A stretch of 14,129 nucleotides of DNA. Source: Nitrospinota bacterium. Its GTDB lineage: Bacteria > UBA8248 > JACPRG01. This document shows, one piece after another, positions 7,433 to 14,129 of this stretch; the first letter of the stretch is position 1, and each line of letters opens with the position of its first letter. The position numbers and the translations under genes were made by a program. The stretch lies in the NCBI GenBank assembly GCA_030740135.1, contig JASLXW010000030.1, positions 2,068 to 16,196 of the forward strand. Reading direction: 5' to 3'. Below the pieces are notes generated by a model. The model was not told the origin of the DNA. It ran no database searches and saw only the letters and a list, made by a program, of their open reading frames with translations.

Positions 7433-9232
7433 TCAGCCCGTCCGGTCCAATGCGACGGACGCCCGGGGCGTGCGCGCGGTAAATTCCGAAAATTTCAAAT
7501 TTCTCTCGGCCCAGACATGGATCTCCTCCGCCGAGGGGAGGCCCAAAGCCTCTTGAGCCCAGCGTTCCGCCTGGGCCGCCGAAACCCCTCGCAGGACTTC
7601 CTTGATCCGGGGAATTCGGTGGGGGCTCATGCTGAGCTCCCGGATCCCCATCCCCACCAACAGGGCGGCCGATGTCGGGTCTGCGGCCATTTCCCCGCAG
7701 ACGCTCACCTCGATGCCGGCCTGGACGGCCGAGTCGATGACGCCTCGAATCAGCCGCAGCACGGCGGGATGCAGCGGGTCGTAAAGATAGGACACCCGTT
7801 CATTGCCCCGGTCGGCCGCCAGGGTGTACTGGGTCAGGTCATTGGTCCCGATGGTGAAAAAGGACACCTCCCGGGCCAGGACATCGGCCATCAGGGCCGC
7901 GGCGGGCGTTTCCACGAGGACGCCCACGGGAGGAAACTCCGGCAAGCGGACCCCTTCGGTGTCGAGCTCCGCGGCCAGATCCCGCATCAGCGCGTCCACG
8001 CTCCGCACCTCTTCCAGGCCGGAGATGAAAGGGTGGAGGATCCCCAGGGCCCCCTGGGCCGAGGCCTTGAGGAGAGCGCGGAGCTGGGTCCGCAAGACGT
8101 CCGTTTTCGCGAGGGCGAGGCGGATGGCGCGGAGGCCGAGCACGGGGTTCGCCTCCTCGGCGCTTTCCAGCGTCCGGGCCGTGACGTCCCCTCCCAGGTC
8201 GAAGGTCCGGAACACCGCGGGGTCGGGAGAGACGCCCTCCATCACCCGTCGGTAAACGTCGAAGTGCTCCTGTTCGGTGGGGAGATCGCTCCGGTTCAAG
8301 AACAGGTATTCAGTCCGGTACAGGCCGACGCCCCGGGCTCCGCGTTCGTGGAGGACGTCCACCTCGGCCGGCGAGCCGATGTTCGCCCGGAGGGTCACCC
8401 GGACGCCGTCCGTGGTCTCGCAGGGCAGGTCCCGCAGTCGCCGCAAATCGCGTTGGCGCCGATCGTAGCGCTTTCGCAGGCGGTCCGCGTCTTCCAGGGT
8501 TTTGGAGGTGGGGTGAACCCGGACAAGGCCCGTTCCTCCGTCCAGAGCCAGCTTGTCCCCCTGCCGGATGCGGCGGGTGGCGCGGGTCAAGCCCAGGATT
8601 GCGGGGATGCCCAGTGTGCCGGCGATAATCGCGTTATGGGAGGTTCGTCCGCCCAGCTCGGTGATGAAGCCCAGGATCTGCCCGGGATTGATCCGCAGGA
8701 GGTCGGCGGCCGTCAAATCGTGGGTCACCAGGATCACGGGGGATCCCTCCTGGGGGGCGAGCGGCGCCTCCACCCCCATCAGGTTTCGCTGGATGTGACG
8801 GCCGACCTGGCGGATGTCGTTGCGGCGGTCTCTCAGGTATTCGTTATCGATATCCGAAAACTTCGCCTGATGCCTCGCCAGGGTGTCCTCCAGCGCGGCT
8901 TCGGCGTTCCACCGGTTTTGCCGGATGGTCTCGATGGTTTCCCCCACGAGCATTTCGTCCACCAGGATCATGAGGTGCGAATCCAGGATGAAGAGGTGTC
9001 CCTCGCCGATCACGTCGGCCAGTCGGTCGCGCGTTCCCCGGATCTCGGCCTCGGTCTCCTCGAGGGCCCGCCGGATTCGCGCGATCTGCTCGTCGACCTC
9101 GGGCGGGGTGATCCGGTAACGGGGAATCCGCAGGTCCCCGCCCTCGATGAGCGTGGCCTCCCCGCTGACGATCCCGGGGGAGATGCCGATCCCGCGGAGG
9201 GTGAATTCTTGAGGGGTTTGAGATTCGGTCAT
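7433..9232 (-). CDS. ptsI: Phosphoenolpyruvate-protein phosphotransferase (PTS enzyme I)
   Basis: Enzyme I takes phosphate from PEP and passes it to HPr. The protein has 599 residues, slightly longer than the common ~570-575. Seen: an N-terminal swivelling domain with the phospho-acceptor His199 in GGRTSHNAI, then the PEP-binding TIM barrel with R342 (FRTFDLGGD), R368 (GLRAIRL), E441 (VLVETP), N464-D465 (TIGTNDLTQYTLAADR), R475 and Cys512 in SVCGEMA. One departure is GGDV where most enzymes have GGDK. It starts at ATG 9232, overlapping the ptsH stop by four bases (ATGA), which implies translational coupling; there is no strong Shine-Dalgarno. With HPr, EIIA and HPr kinase alongside and no EIIB/EIIC, it likely feeds a regulatory relay. 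Confidence 0.96.
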   Translation of the reverse strand: MTESQTPQEFTLRGIGISPGIVSGEATLIEGGDLRIPRYRITPPEVDEQIARIRRALEETEAEIRGTRDRLADVIGEGHLFILDSHLMILVDEMLVGETIETIRQNRWNAEAALEDTLARHQAKFSDIDNEYLRDRRNDIRQVGRHIQRNLMGVEAPLAPQEGSPVILVTHDLTAADLLRINPGQILGFITELGGRTSHNAIIAGTLGIPAILGLTRATRRIRQGDKLALDGGTGLVRVHPTSKTLEDADRLRKRYDRRQRDLRRLRDLPCETTDGVRVTLRANIGSPAEVDVLHERGARGVGLYRTEYLFLNRSDLPTEQEHFDVYRRVMEGVSPDPAVFRTFDLGGDVTARTLESAEEANPVLGLRAIRLALAKTDVLRTQLRALLKASAQGALGILHPFISGLEEVRSVDALMRDLAAELDTEGVRLPEFPPVGVLVETPAAALMADVLAREVSFFTIGTNDLTQYTLAADRGNERVSYLYDPLHPAVLRLIRGVIDSAVQAGIEVSVCGEMAADPTSAALLVGMGIRELSMSPHRIPRIKEVLRGVSAAQAERWAQEALGLPSAEEIHVWAERNLKFSEFTARTPRASVALDRTG

Positions 9233-9507
9233 GACGACTCGTCGAACGCGCGGTTTACCAGATCGGTAAGTTCCTCGATCAGGGCCTTGGCGTCTTCCCC
9301 TTGGGCGTTGAGATGAATCCGGCTTCCCTGAGAAGCCCCCAGCATCATGACGCCCATGATGCTTTTTCCGTTCACCTGCAAGTCTTTCTTGGAGACGGTG
9401 ATCTCGCTCTGATAGCGGTTCGTGATCTTGACAAAGGCCGCCGCGGGGCGGGCGTGCAGGCCCAGCCGGTTCCGAATCATCACCTCGGCTTCGATCACGT
9501 CGCTCAC
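9229..9507 (-). CDS. ptsH: PTS phosphocarrier protein HPr
   Basis: A 92-residue HPr. His18 in RLGLHARPA is the site phosphorylated by enzyme I, and Ser49 in NGKSIMGVM is the site phosphorylated by HPr kinase. Both regulatory residues are therefore present, matching the hprK gene two positions upstream. The start is GTG at 9507, overlapping the EIIA stop codon (GTGA), with GGAGG ten bases ahead. The end overlaps ptsI by four bases. The tight overlaps indicate co-translation of EIIA, HPr and EI. Confidence 0.96.
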   Translation of the reverse strand: MSDVIEAEVMIRNRLGLHARPAAAFVKITNRYQSEITVSKKDLQVNGKSIMGVMMLGASQGSRIHLNAQGEDAKALIEELTDLVNRAFDESS

Positions 9508-10016
9508 GCGGACGGCTCCTCCATGTCGAGGATGTCCCCGGCCACGGTGATGTTTTTCCGGCCGTAATCGCGGATAAACGCCGCGGCGTCCCGCAACGGA
9601 AGCTTGCCCAGGATGAACGGCAGCTTCAACAACATGGGAAGGTTCACGCCCGTGACCACCTCTACGTTGTGTTGTTCCAGGAAGGAAAGGCTCACGTTGG
9701 ACGGCGTGCCCCCGAGCATATCGGTCAGGAGCAAGACCCCCCCGCCGCCATCCACCGCCCGTATCGCCTGCCCGATGGAGGCCCGGGCCTCGTCCACGTC
9801 CACGTTTTGATCCACGTGGATGGCGCGGCAGCGGGGCAGCTCTCCCACGATCCCCTCGGCGTTTTCCTGGAGGACCGGCGCCAAAGAGCCGTGGGCCACG
9901 ATGACCACCCCCAGGGAGGACGACCCCTCCTCGGTCTTCTCGGGCTCCGGCGCGGTGGAAGGGGCCGGGGGGGCCGGGCGTGCTTTCTTCCGATCTGCGC
10001 TCGGGTCGGATTTCAT
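9504..10016 (-). CDS. PTS EIIA component, mannose/fructose-family type, with Pro/Ala-rich N-terminal tail
   Basis: A 170-residue protein whose residues ~36-165 form an EIIA(Man)-type domain. VVIVAHGSLA carries the phosphorylatable His42, and LLLTDMLGGTPSN is the conserved loop typical of this family. It accepts phosphate from HPr. No EIIB, EIIC or EIID gene is near, so a sugar-transport role is unlikely to be its only role; related orphan EIIA proteins are usually regulatory, which is an inference here. The first ~35 residues are charged and Pro/Ala-rich and look disordered. The start at ATG 10016 lies one base after the hprK stop (TGAGATG). An internal GTG near residue 37 would give a plain EIIA domain and cannot be excluded. 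Confidence 0.9.
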   Translation of the reverse strand: MKSDPSADRKKARPAPPAPSTAPEPEKTEEGSSSLGVVIVAHGSLAPVLQENAEGIVGELPRCRAIHVDQNVDVDEARASIGQAIRAVDGGGGVLLLTDMLGGTPSNVSLSFLEQHNVEVVTGVNLPMLLKLPFILGKLPLRDAAAFIRDYGRKNITVAGDILDMEEPSA

Positions 10017-10017
10017 C

Positions 10018-10992
10018 TCAATTTCCGCCCGTCTCCGAGCGATTCTCCGGACCGGCGGGACCGGCGGTTTCGGCCAGACGCTTGAGGATGTCTTCGTTGA
10101 ACGCCTCGGCGGAACGGTGGCCCATGGTTTTGAGGAGGTGGTTTCGGGAGGCCACCTCCAACAAGGTCGGAATGTTCCGGCCCGGTTTGACGGGGAGCCG
10201 GACGAGGGGTAGCGAAACCCCGAGAATCTCGTGGAGGGGGTCGTCCAGCCCGAGGCGTTCGTACTCTTCCTCCGGATCCCACTCCTCCAGACGGACGACC
10301 AGCTCGATCCGCTTTTCCTCCCGGATGGACACTACGCCGAACAGGTCCCGGATGTCCAGGATGCCGAGACCGCGAATCTCCATGTGGTAGCGGCTGAGCT
10401 CCATTCCCCGACCGATGAGCAAATCCCCATTTCGGCGGATTTGAACCACGTCGTCGGCCACCAGGCGATGCCCGCGCTGGACGAGGTGAAGCGCGCTTTC
10501 GCTCTTCCCGATGCCGCTTTTCCCCAGAATCAGCAGGCCCACATCGTCCACATCGATCAAGACGCCGTGGAGGTTGATCCCCCGCGCTAGACGGGCCTCC
10601 AGGTAGGCGGAGAGGTGGGAGATGACCCAGGAGCTTTGCAGCGCCGAGCGCAGCATGGGAATGCCCGATTGCTCGGCCGCGTCGATGAAGTCCGCGGGAA
10701 CGTCCAGTCCCTTGGTGACGAAGATGCAGCAAACCGGATAGGCGCAGAAGGTCCGGATCGCTTCGCGTGCGTCGTCCGCGGAGAGGGTCGCCAGATAGCG
10801 GAGCTCCGTCTCGCCGAGGACCTGGACGCGATCGGGATGGAAGTTCTCGTAGAATCCGGAAAAGGCCAGGCTGTATTTCTGGAGATGGGGATTGGGAATC
10901 AGGTTGTCGAGCGCACGCTCGCCGGCCACCATTTCGAGGCGCAACGGATCTTTCTGCTCTTCAAACAGGTTTCTCACCGTGAACTCAGACAT
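10018..10992 (-). CDS. hprK: HPr kinase/phosphorylase
   Basis: A 324-residue bifunctional enzyme that phosphorylates HPr on serine using ATP or PPi and reverses the reaction with phosphate. Seen: an N-terminal domain (~1-130), His142 in NLHGVLIDVDDVG, the P-loop GKSGIGKSESAL from 157, the acidic pair in HRLVADDVV (180-181), and the HprK/P signature EIRGLGILDIRDLFG at 205-219. Its target Ser49 is present in the HPr encoded downstream. Start ATG 10992 matches the usual N-terminus, but the best purine-rich stretch (GGGGAGA) is better placed for an out-of-frame ATG at 11002 that opens a 5-codon ORF ending across the hprK start. The adjacent rapZ-type gene common in similar clusters is absent. Confidence 0.95.
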   Translation of the reverse strand: MSEFTVRNLFEEQKDPLRLEMVAGERALDNLIPNPHLQKYSLAFSGFYENFHPDRVQVLGETELRYLATLSADDAREAIRTFCAYPVCCIFVTKGLDVPADFIDAAEQSGIPMLRSALQSSWVISHLSAYLEARLARGINLHGVLIDVDDVGLLILGKSGIGKSESALHLVQRGHRLVADDVVQIRRNGDLLIGRGMELSRYHMEIRGLGILDIRDLFGVVSIREEKRIELVVRLEEWDPEEEYERLGLDDPLHEILGVSLPLVRLPVKPGRNIPTLLEVASRNHLLKTMGHRSAEAFNEDILKRLAETAGPAGPENRSETGGN

Positions 10993-11002
10993 CGGAGGTC
11001 AT
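10985..11002 (-). other. Possible 5-codon leader ORF overlapping the hprK start
   Basis: ATG at 11002, four codons and TGA at 10985-10987 encode MTSDV. GGGGAGA lies about two to four bases before this ATG. The hprK ATG (10990-10992) is inside it, in another frame, and the leader stop falls just past it. Such an arrangement could couple hprK translation to the leader. It may equally be chance, since short ORFs are common. Confidence 0.2.
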
Positions 11003-11011
11003 GGTCTCCCC

Positions 11012-11257
11012 TTATGCGGCGAAGCCGCATCCGTAACGCGGGCGCCCCGGCCATGGAAAAACATCATGGTTCCCCGGGCGAGGGTGCTGGGTCCGTTCCG
11101 GCGCGACAAGTTCAATTTGCCCATCCGGCTGGAGGTAGACAACATTAATTTCTTCGGTCAGCGCATTTCGAAAGACGAAGAGCGGATAGTCATTGGCGGT
11201 CAATGAAAGCGCGGCCTCACCTAACCGATCCGGGTTTATCCGGACCGTGCGAGGTTT
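11012..11257 (-). pseudogene. Detached C-terminal domain of long-type hibernation promoting factor
   Basis: After the second in-frame TGA (11258-11260) the hpf frame reads on as TVRINPDRLGEAALSL, then YPLFVFRNALTEEINVVY and QPDGQIELVAP. This is the C-terminal dimerisation domain of long HPF proteins, which have LFRNA...NVVYRRxDG...IEP. The only start codon inside is TTG at 11203, which would cut the domain in half. The fragment is therefore probably part of a single long hpf gene interrupted by TGA at 11294-11296 and 11258-11260, or a decaying remnant. A further ~28 residues after VAP, up to TAA 11012-11014, do not look like family sequence. Confidence 0.7.
11014..11030 (-). repeat. Perfect hairpin between hpf and hprK
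   Basis: ATGCGGC and GCCGCAT (7-bp perfect arms, 11024-11030 and 11014-11020) flank a 3-base loop. The hairpin sits 22 bases upstream of the hprK ATG and overlaps the last codons of the HPF C-terminal remnant. There is no T run after it on either strand, so a terminator is unlikely. An mRNA-processing or stability element, or a translation-modulating structure, is possible. Confidence 0.4.
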
Positions 11258-11293
11258 TCATGACGGAAGGGGCTTCGCCCAGGCGCGGATGAC

Positions 11294-11680
11294 TCACGCG
11301 AGATCCTCGTCCGGGGGGGTGTCCTCAACCGGCTCCCCTCCGGTTTCCGGCTGAGATTTGGCGGCTTCCGACTGCTTCTGATTCTCACGGATTCGTCCCG
11401 ATCCGGTTCGGTCTTTGTGTTTTTCAATCTGACGGCGGACCTTTTCGACGGAGTTGTCGATGGCGACGTAGAGGTCATGGGCGACATCTTCGCCATGGAA
11501 TTTGGCCCCGTTTCCATGAAGGGTGAGTTCGGCGGTTTGCCTGTGCTTTTCCACCAGGAGGACGACGTTGGCGGAGACCGGGGGGTCCAACAACCGTTCC
11601 AGCCTCTCGACCCGCTCCTCCACGTGCTCTTTCATCGCCTGGGTGAGTTGGATGTGTCGAGCGGTGATGGCCACCTGCAT
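11294..11680 (-). CDS. hpf: Ribosome hibernation promoting factor, N-terminal domain (HPF/RaiA family)
   Basis: The 128-residue product has the S30AE/HPF ribosome-binding domain at residues 1-~95. MQVAITARHIQLTQAMKEHV forms the first strand and helix, and EDVAHDLYVAIDNSVEKVRRQ followed by KHKDR ends the domain. HPF blocks the decoding centre of idle ribosomes during starvation. After residue ~95 comes a charged Glu/Gln/Pro-rich linker, as in long HPF, but the frame stops at TGA 11294-11296 just after a 7-C run (11313-11319). The missing C-terminal domain is recognisable downstream in the same frame. The start is ATG 11680, with GGGAGGGG eight bases before it; an upstream TTG at 11710 is not needed. 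The location between rpoN and hprK is typical for this family. Confidence 0.9.
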   Translation of the reverse strand: MQVAITARHIQLTQAMKEHVEERVERLERLLDPPVSANVVLLVEKHRQTAELTLHGNGAKFHGEDVAHDLYVAIDNSVEKVRRQIEKHKDRTGSGRIRENQKQSEAAKSQPETGGEPVEDTPPDEDLA

Positions 11681-11806
11681 TTTGTGTCCCCTCCCGGATC
11701 TTAACCCCAATCCTGTCCGGCCCCACAGGGGGCTTGGCGTGCTTTCACGGTTCTTCCCAGACGGTGGGGTGTTGACGTCCGATAACGGCGGGCCGGGGCG
11801 AAAGTT

Positions 11807-13246
11807 TCAGAGGGCGACCCGTTTTCGCCTGCTGGCCGGCGGGATTCTCAATTCCTTGCGGTACTTGGTCACGGTCCGCCGCGCAATCTCGACGTTCCGC
11901 CCCCTCAGCAGATCGACGATCCGCTGATCGGTCAAGGGTCGCTGGGCGTCCTCGTCGTCGATCAGCCGGCGGATCTGATCTTTCACAGAGACCGACGAAG
12001 TGCTCTCCCCGAACCGCGATTTCAACTCACTGTGAAAGAAGAACTTCAACTCGAAAATGCCCTGCGGCGTGTGCATGTACTTGCCGGTCGTGACGCGGCT
12101 GACGGTGGATTCGTGCATGCCGATGTCGAGGGCCACGTCCCGAAGGACCAACGGCCGGAGGGATTGTATCCCGTGATCGAGAAAATCCCGCTGGAAGCGG
12201 ACAATGCTCCGGGAGACCTTCATCAGGGTCTGGCGCCGTTGCTCGATGCTCTTGATGAGCCAAAGGGCGGACCGGAGCCGGTCTTCCAGGTACTGCCGGC
12301 CGTCGCCTTCGGATTTTTTCCGAAGAAGCGCCCGATAGGTGGAGTTGATCCGCAGGCGGGGCATCCCGTCCTCGTTCAGATAGATCTGGTATTCCTCACC
12401 CGGTTCGCTCCCGGTCTTGAGCACGTAGACGTCCGGGTAGACGTATTCGGGCTGACTTTCGTTGAACAGGAGGCCCGGTTGGGGGTTCAGGGAGCGGATG
12501 AGGCGCGCGACTTCCACCACCTCGGAGATCTCCACCCCCAAGGAGCGCGCCACCTTGGGGAGAAAGCGATCTTCCAAATGCTCGAGGTGGTTTTCCAGGA
12601 TCTCGTCGAGAAGCGGATCGTAGATCCCCAAGGATTGGACTTGAAGGAGGAGGCATTCCTTGAGGTTTCGCGCCGCGATGCCGGGCGGATCGAAGTTTTG
12701 AATGATTTCAAGCGCCAGTTCCACGTCACCGGGCGTGCTGTCGGTCCCCAGGATGATGTCCTCGATGTCCGCCCGAAAATAACCGTCGTCGCTCAGATTC
12801 CCGATGATCTGGACGCCCACGGATTTGAGGTGTTCGGGAACCTCCGCCAAAGAGAACTGCCACAAAAGGTGGTCGGTGAGGGTTGTTTCTTTGCGAAGCC
12901 GGTTTTCCAATGAGGGAAGCTTGGAGCGGTCCCCTTCGTGGTATCCCATGTCCAGGTTGGAGTCGAAGTAGGACGTCAGGTCTATCTCCGGCTCGCTGGA
13001 GTCCGATTCGGTGGAGGCGGAAGAGGGCTCCATGTTGCCATTTTCCCATTCCGGCTCGATGTCGTAGCCTTCTTCTTCGGCCTGGGTATCGTCCAGGAAT
13101 GGGTTTTCCACCATTTCCTGGCGAATTTTCAGAATCAGTTCCTGCCGGGTCAGGGGCAGCAGCTTGATGGCCTGCTGAAGCATGGCCGTCATGATCAGCT
13201 TCTGACTCAGGTTTTGGAATTGACCGAGCCTGGGTCCGATATTCAT
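11807..13246 (-). CDS. rpoN: RNA polymerase sigma-54 factor (RpoN)
   Basis: A 479-residue sigma-54, which recognises -24/-12 promoters and needs an AAA+ activator. Seen: the Gln/Leu-rich Region I (QNLSQKLIMTAMLQQAIKLL, about 11-30, through ENPFLDD), the acidic Region II (~55-110), and the core-binding region (~110-300). A helix-turn-helix follows (LRDVALDIGMHESTVSRVTTGKYMHTP), and the diagnostic RpoN box ARRTVTKYRKEL lies at 455-466, 13 residues from the C-terminus. All regions are present and the length is normal. Start ATG 13246 fits the conserved N-terminus; the ribosome site is weak (GGGA eight bases upstream). It lies 121 bases after lptB. I see no obvious -24/-12 site in the window. Confidence 0.97.
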   Translation of the reverse strand: MNIGPRLGQFQNLSQKLIMTAMLQQAIKLLPLTRQELILKIRQEMVENPFLDDTQAEEEGYDIEPEWENGNMEPSSASTESDSSEPEIDLTSYFDSNLDMGYHEGDRSKLPSLENRLRKETTLTDHLLWQFSLAEVPEHLKSVGVQIIGNLSDDGYFRADIEDIILGTDSTPGDVELALEIIQNFDPPGIAARNLKECLLLQVQSLGIYDPLLDEILENHLEHLEDRFLPKVARSLGVEISEVVEVARLIRSLNPQPGLLFNESQPEYVYPDVYVLKTGSEPGEEYQIYLNEDGMPRLRINSTYRALLRKKSEGDGRQYLEDRLRSALWLIKSIEQRRQTLMKVSRSIVRFQRDFLDHGIQSLRPLVLRDVALDIGMHESTVSRVTTGKYMHTPQGIFELKFFFHSELKSRFGESTSSVSVKDQIRRLIDDEDAQRPLTDQRIVDLLRGRNVEIARRTVTKYRKELRIPPASRRKRVAL

Positions 13247-13367
13247 GGCGAAATCCCAATTCCCTCGCCTCTTCCGTCAATGGACGCAAGAGACCACTTG
13301 AATCCGGGCGCAGGCGCGCAGGAAACCCGCCGACTCCGGATACGCACCGCCGCTGGAGCTTACCGGC

Positions 13368-14120
13368 TCATGTACTCAGCGAGAAGCGTTCACCCAGGTA
13401 AATATCCCGGGCTTTTTGGCTATTGGCAATCTTTTCGGGCGATCCGCTCTCGAGCACTTCACCCTCATTGAGGATGTACGCCCGGTCAACGATTTGCAGG
13501 GTTTCCCGGACGTTGTGATCGGTGATGAGAACGCCGATATTTCGGTTCTTGAGCTGGACGACCATGTTCTGGATGTCTCCCACAACGATGGGATCGATCC
13601 CGGCGAAGGGTTCGTCCAGGAGGATGAACAATGGCGCTGTGGCCAGGGCCCTGCAAATCTCGACCCGCCGGCGCTCTCCGCCCGAAAGCGAATACCCTTT
13701 GTTCATCCGGACATGGTAGATGTTCAACTCCTTCATCAGGTCCCGGGCGCGTTTCTTGCGTTCGTTGCGGCCGTCTCCCTGCGTCTCCAGGATGGCCAGG
13801 ATGTTTTCCTCGACCGTCAACTTCCGGAAGACCGAGGGTTCCTGCGGCAGATAGCCAATCCCCATGCGGGCCCGCATGTACATGGGCTGGTCGGAGATGT
13901 CTTTGCCGTTGAGGAAAACCTTCCCCGAATCGGGGCGCACCAACCCGATAACCATGTAAAAGCTTGTAGTTTTTCCGGCCCCGTTCGGACCTAAAAGCCC
14001 GACAATTTCTCCGGGATGGATCTCGAGGCTGACATCGTTAACGACCCGTCGGTTTCGATACGACTTTACGAGTTCACGGGTCACCAGCCGTCCGTTTTGG
14101 TCCGGCTGAGCCCTTTCCAT
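13368..14120 (-). CDS. lptB: LPS export ABC transporter ATP-binding protein (LptB)
   Basis: A 250-residue cytoplasmic ATPase that powers LptFG-driven extraction of lipopolysaccharide toward the LptCA bridge. Seen: Walker [10 protein letters not shown] at 44-52, a Q-loop in the LptB-like context [18 protein letters not shown] (Gln93), the signature [16 protein letters not shown] from 145, Walker [16 protein letters not shown] from 164, and the H-loop TDHNVRETL with His202. The block [16 protein letters not shown] and the [10 protein letters not shown] signature favour LptB over LivF/LivG-type ATPases. Start ATG 14120 is near the window edge; its N-terminus is about ten residues longer than usual and no strong ribosome site is visible, so a slightly later start is possible. 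The expected lptA/lptC neighbours would lie beyond 14129. It heads the gene row that continues with rpoN. Confidence 0.93.
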   Translation of the reverse strand: MERAQPDQNGRLVTRELVKSYRNRRVVNDVSLEIHPGEIVGLLGPNGAGKTTSFYMVIGLVRPDSGKVFLNGKDISDQPMYMRARMGIGYLPQEPSVFRKLTVEENILAILETQGDGRNERKKRARDLMKELNIYHVRMNKGYSLSGGERRRVEICRALATAPLFILLDEPFAGIDPIVVGDIQNMVVQLKNRNIGVLITDHNVRETLQIVDRAYILNEGEVLESGSPEKIANSQKARDIYLGERFSLST

Positions 14121-14129
14121 TCCCGAGGG

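Noticed and set aside
11258..11296. TGA recoding (selenocysteine or reassigned TGA) in hpf
   Set aside because: TGA is the normal stop for several genes here (for example hprK, the EIIA gene and ptsI, where it forms tight gene junctions). HPF linkers have no role for selenocysteine, and two such codons in a variable linker are implausible.
11294..11319. Programmed ribosomal frameshift at the 7-C run in hpf
   Set aside because: One shift alone does not reach the C-terminal domain: the alternative frame ends at a stop and a second shift back is needed. Kept only as a low-probability option under the HPF finding.
11711..11806. Terminator between rpoN and hpf
   Set aside because: GCCCC/GGGGC (11720-11733) forms a 5-bp stem and CCTGT/ACAGG an alternative, but neither is followed by a T run; they are not enough to call a terminator.
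13247..13367. Promoter or small gene between lptB and rpoN
   Set aside because: No open frame with protein-like composition and no convincing -35/-10 or -24/-12 pair was found in these 121 bases.

Overview
The window is a high-GC bacterial chromosome segment packed with conserved genes, nearly all on the minus strand. It reads as Gram-negative: there is an LPS-transport ATPase (LptB) and a lipoprotein with a lipobox. The order lptB-rpoN-hpf-hprK-EIIA(Man)-HPr-EI followed by metK-ahcY resembles arrangements I associate with deltaproteobacteria-like and related deep Gram-negative phyla. The sequence does not allow a firmer taxonomic placement. I see no mobile element, CRISPR array, tRNA or rRNA, and no defence or secondary-metabolite island.

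Layout, left to right. (1) 1-391, plus: a RidA/YjgF-family protein whose true start may lie outside the window, followed by a likely intrinsic terminator (465-484). (2) 392-756: a 365-base gene-free stretch with inverted repeats and a weak promoter candidate. (3) 757-1863, plus: an HD-GYP-type c-di-GMP phosphodiesterase gene whose frame is interrupted by TAA at codon 89. (4) 1969-3450, minus: an orphan periplasmic-binding-protein-like lipoprotein. (5) 3518-4636, minus: Mrp/ApbC Fe-S carrier ATPase, with its own candidate promoter. (6) 4905-7372, minus: ahcY and metK, two steps of the SAM cycle, with a candidate terminator after ahcY. (7) 7433-10992, minus: ptsI, ptsH, an EIIA(Man)-type protein and hprK, tightly packed with 4-base overlaps or a 1-base gap. 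(8) 11012-11680, minus: hibernation promoting factor, with its C-terminal domain cut off by two in-frame TGA codons. (9) 11807-14120, minus: rpoN and lptB.

How the genes work together. EI, HPr, the EIIA protein and HPr kinase form a PTS phosphorelay with no sugar permease (EIIB/EIIC) nearby, so it looks regulatory rather than a transport system. Its position beside sigma-54 and a ribosome hibernation factor suggests a nutrient-state control block. MetK and AhcY make SAM and remove S-adenosylhomocysteine.

The most notable observations are two reading-frame disruptions (HD-GYP and HPF). In both, the downstream domain is well preserved in the same frame as the upstream part. They may be real gene decay, sequencing or assembly errors, or recoding; this cannot be settled from one sequence. 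I did not find a convincing undescribed system here.
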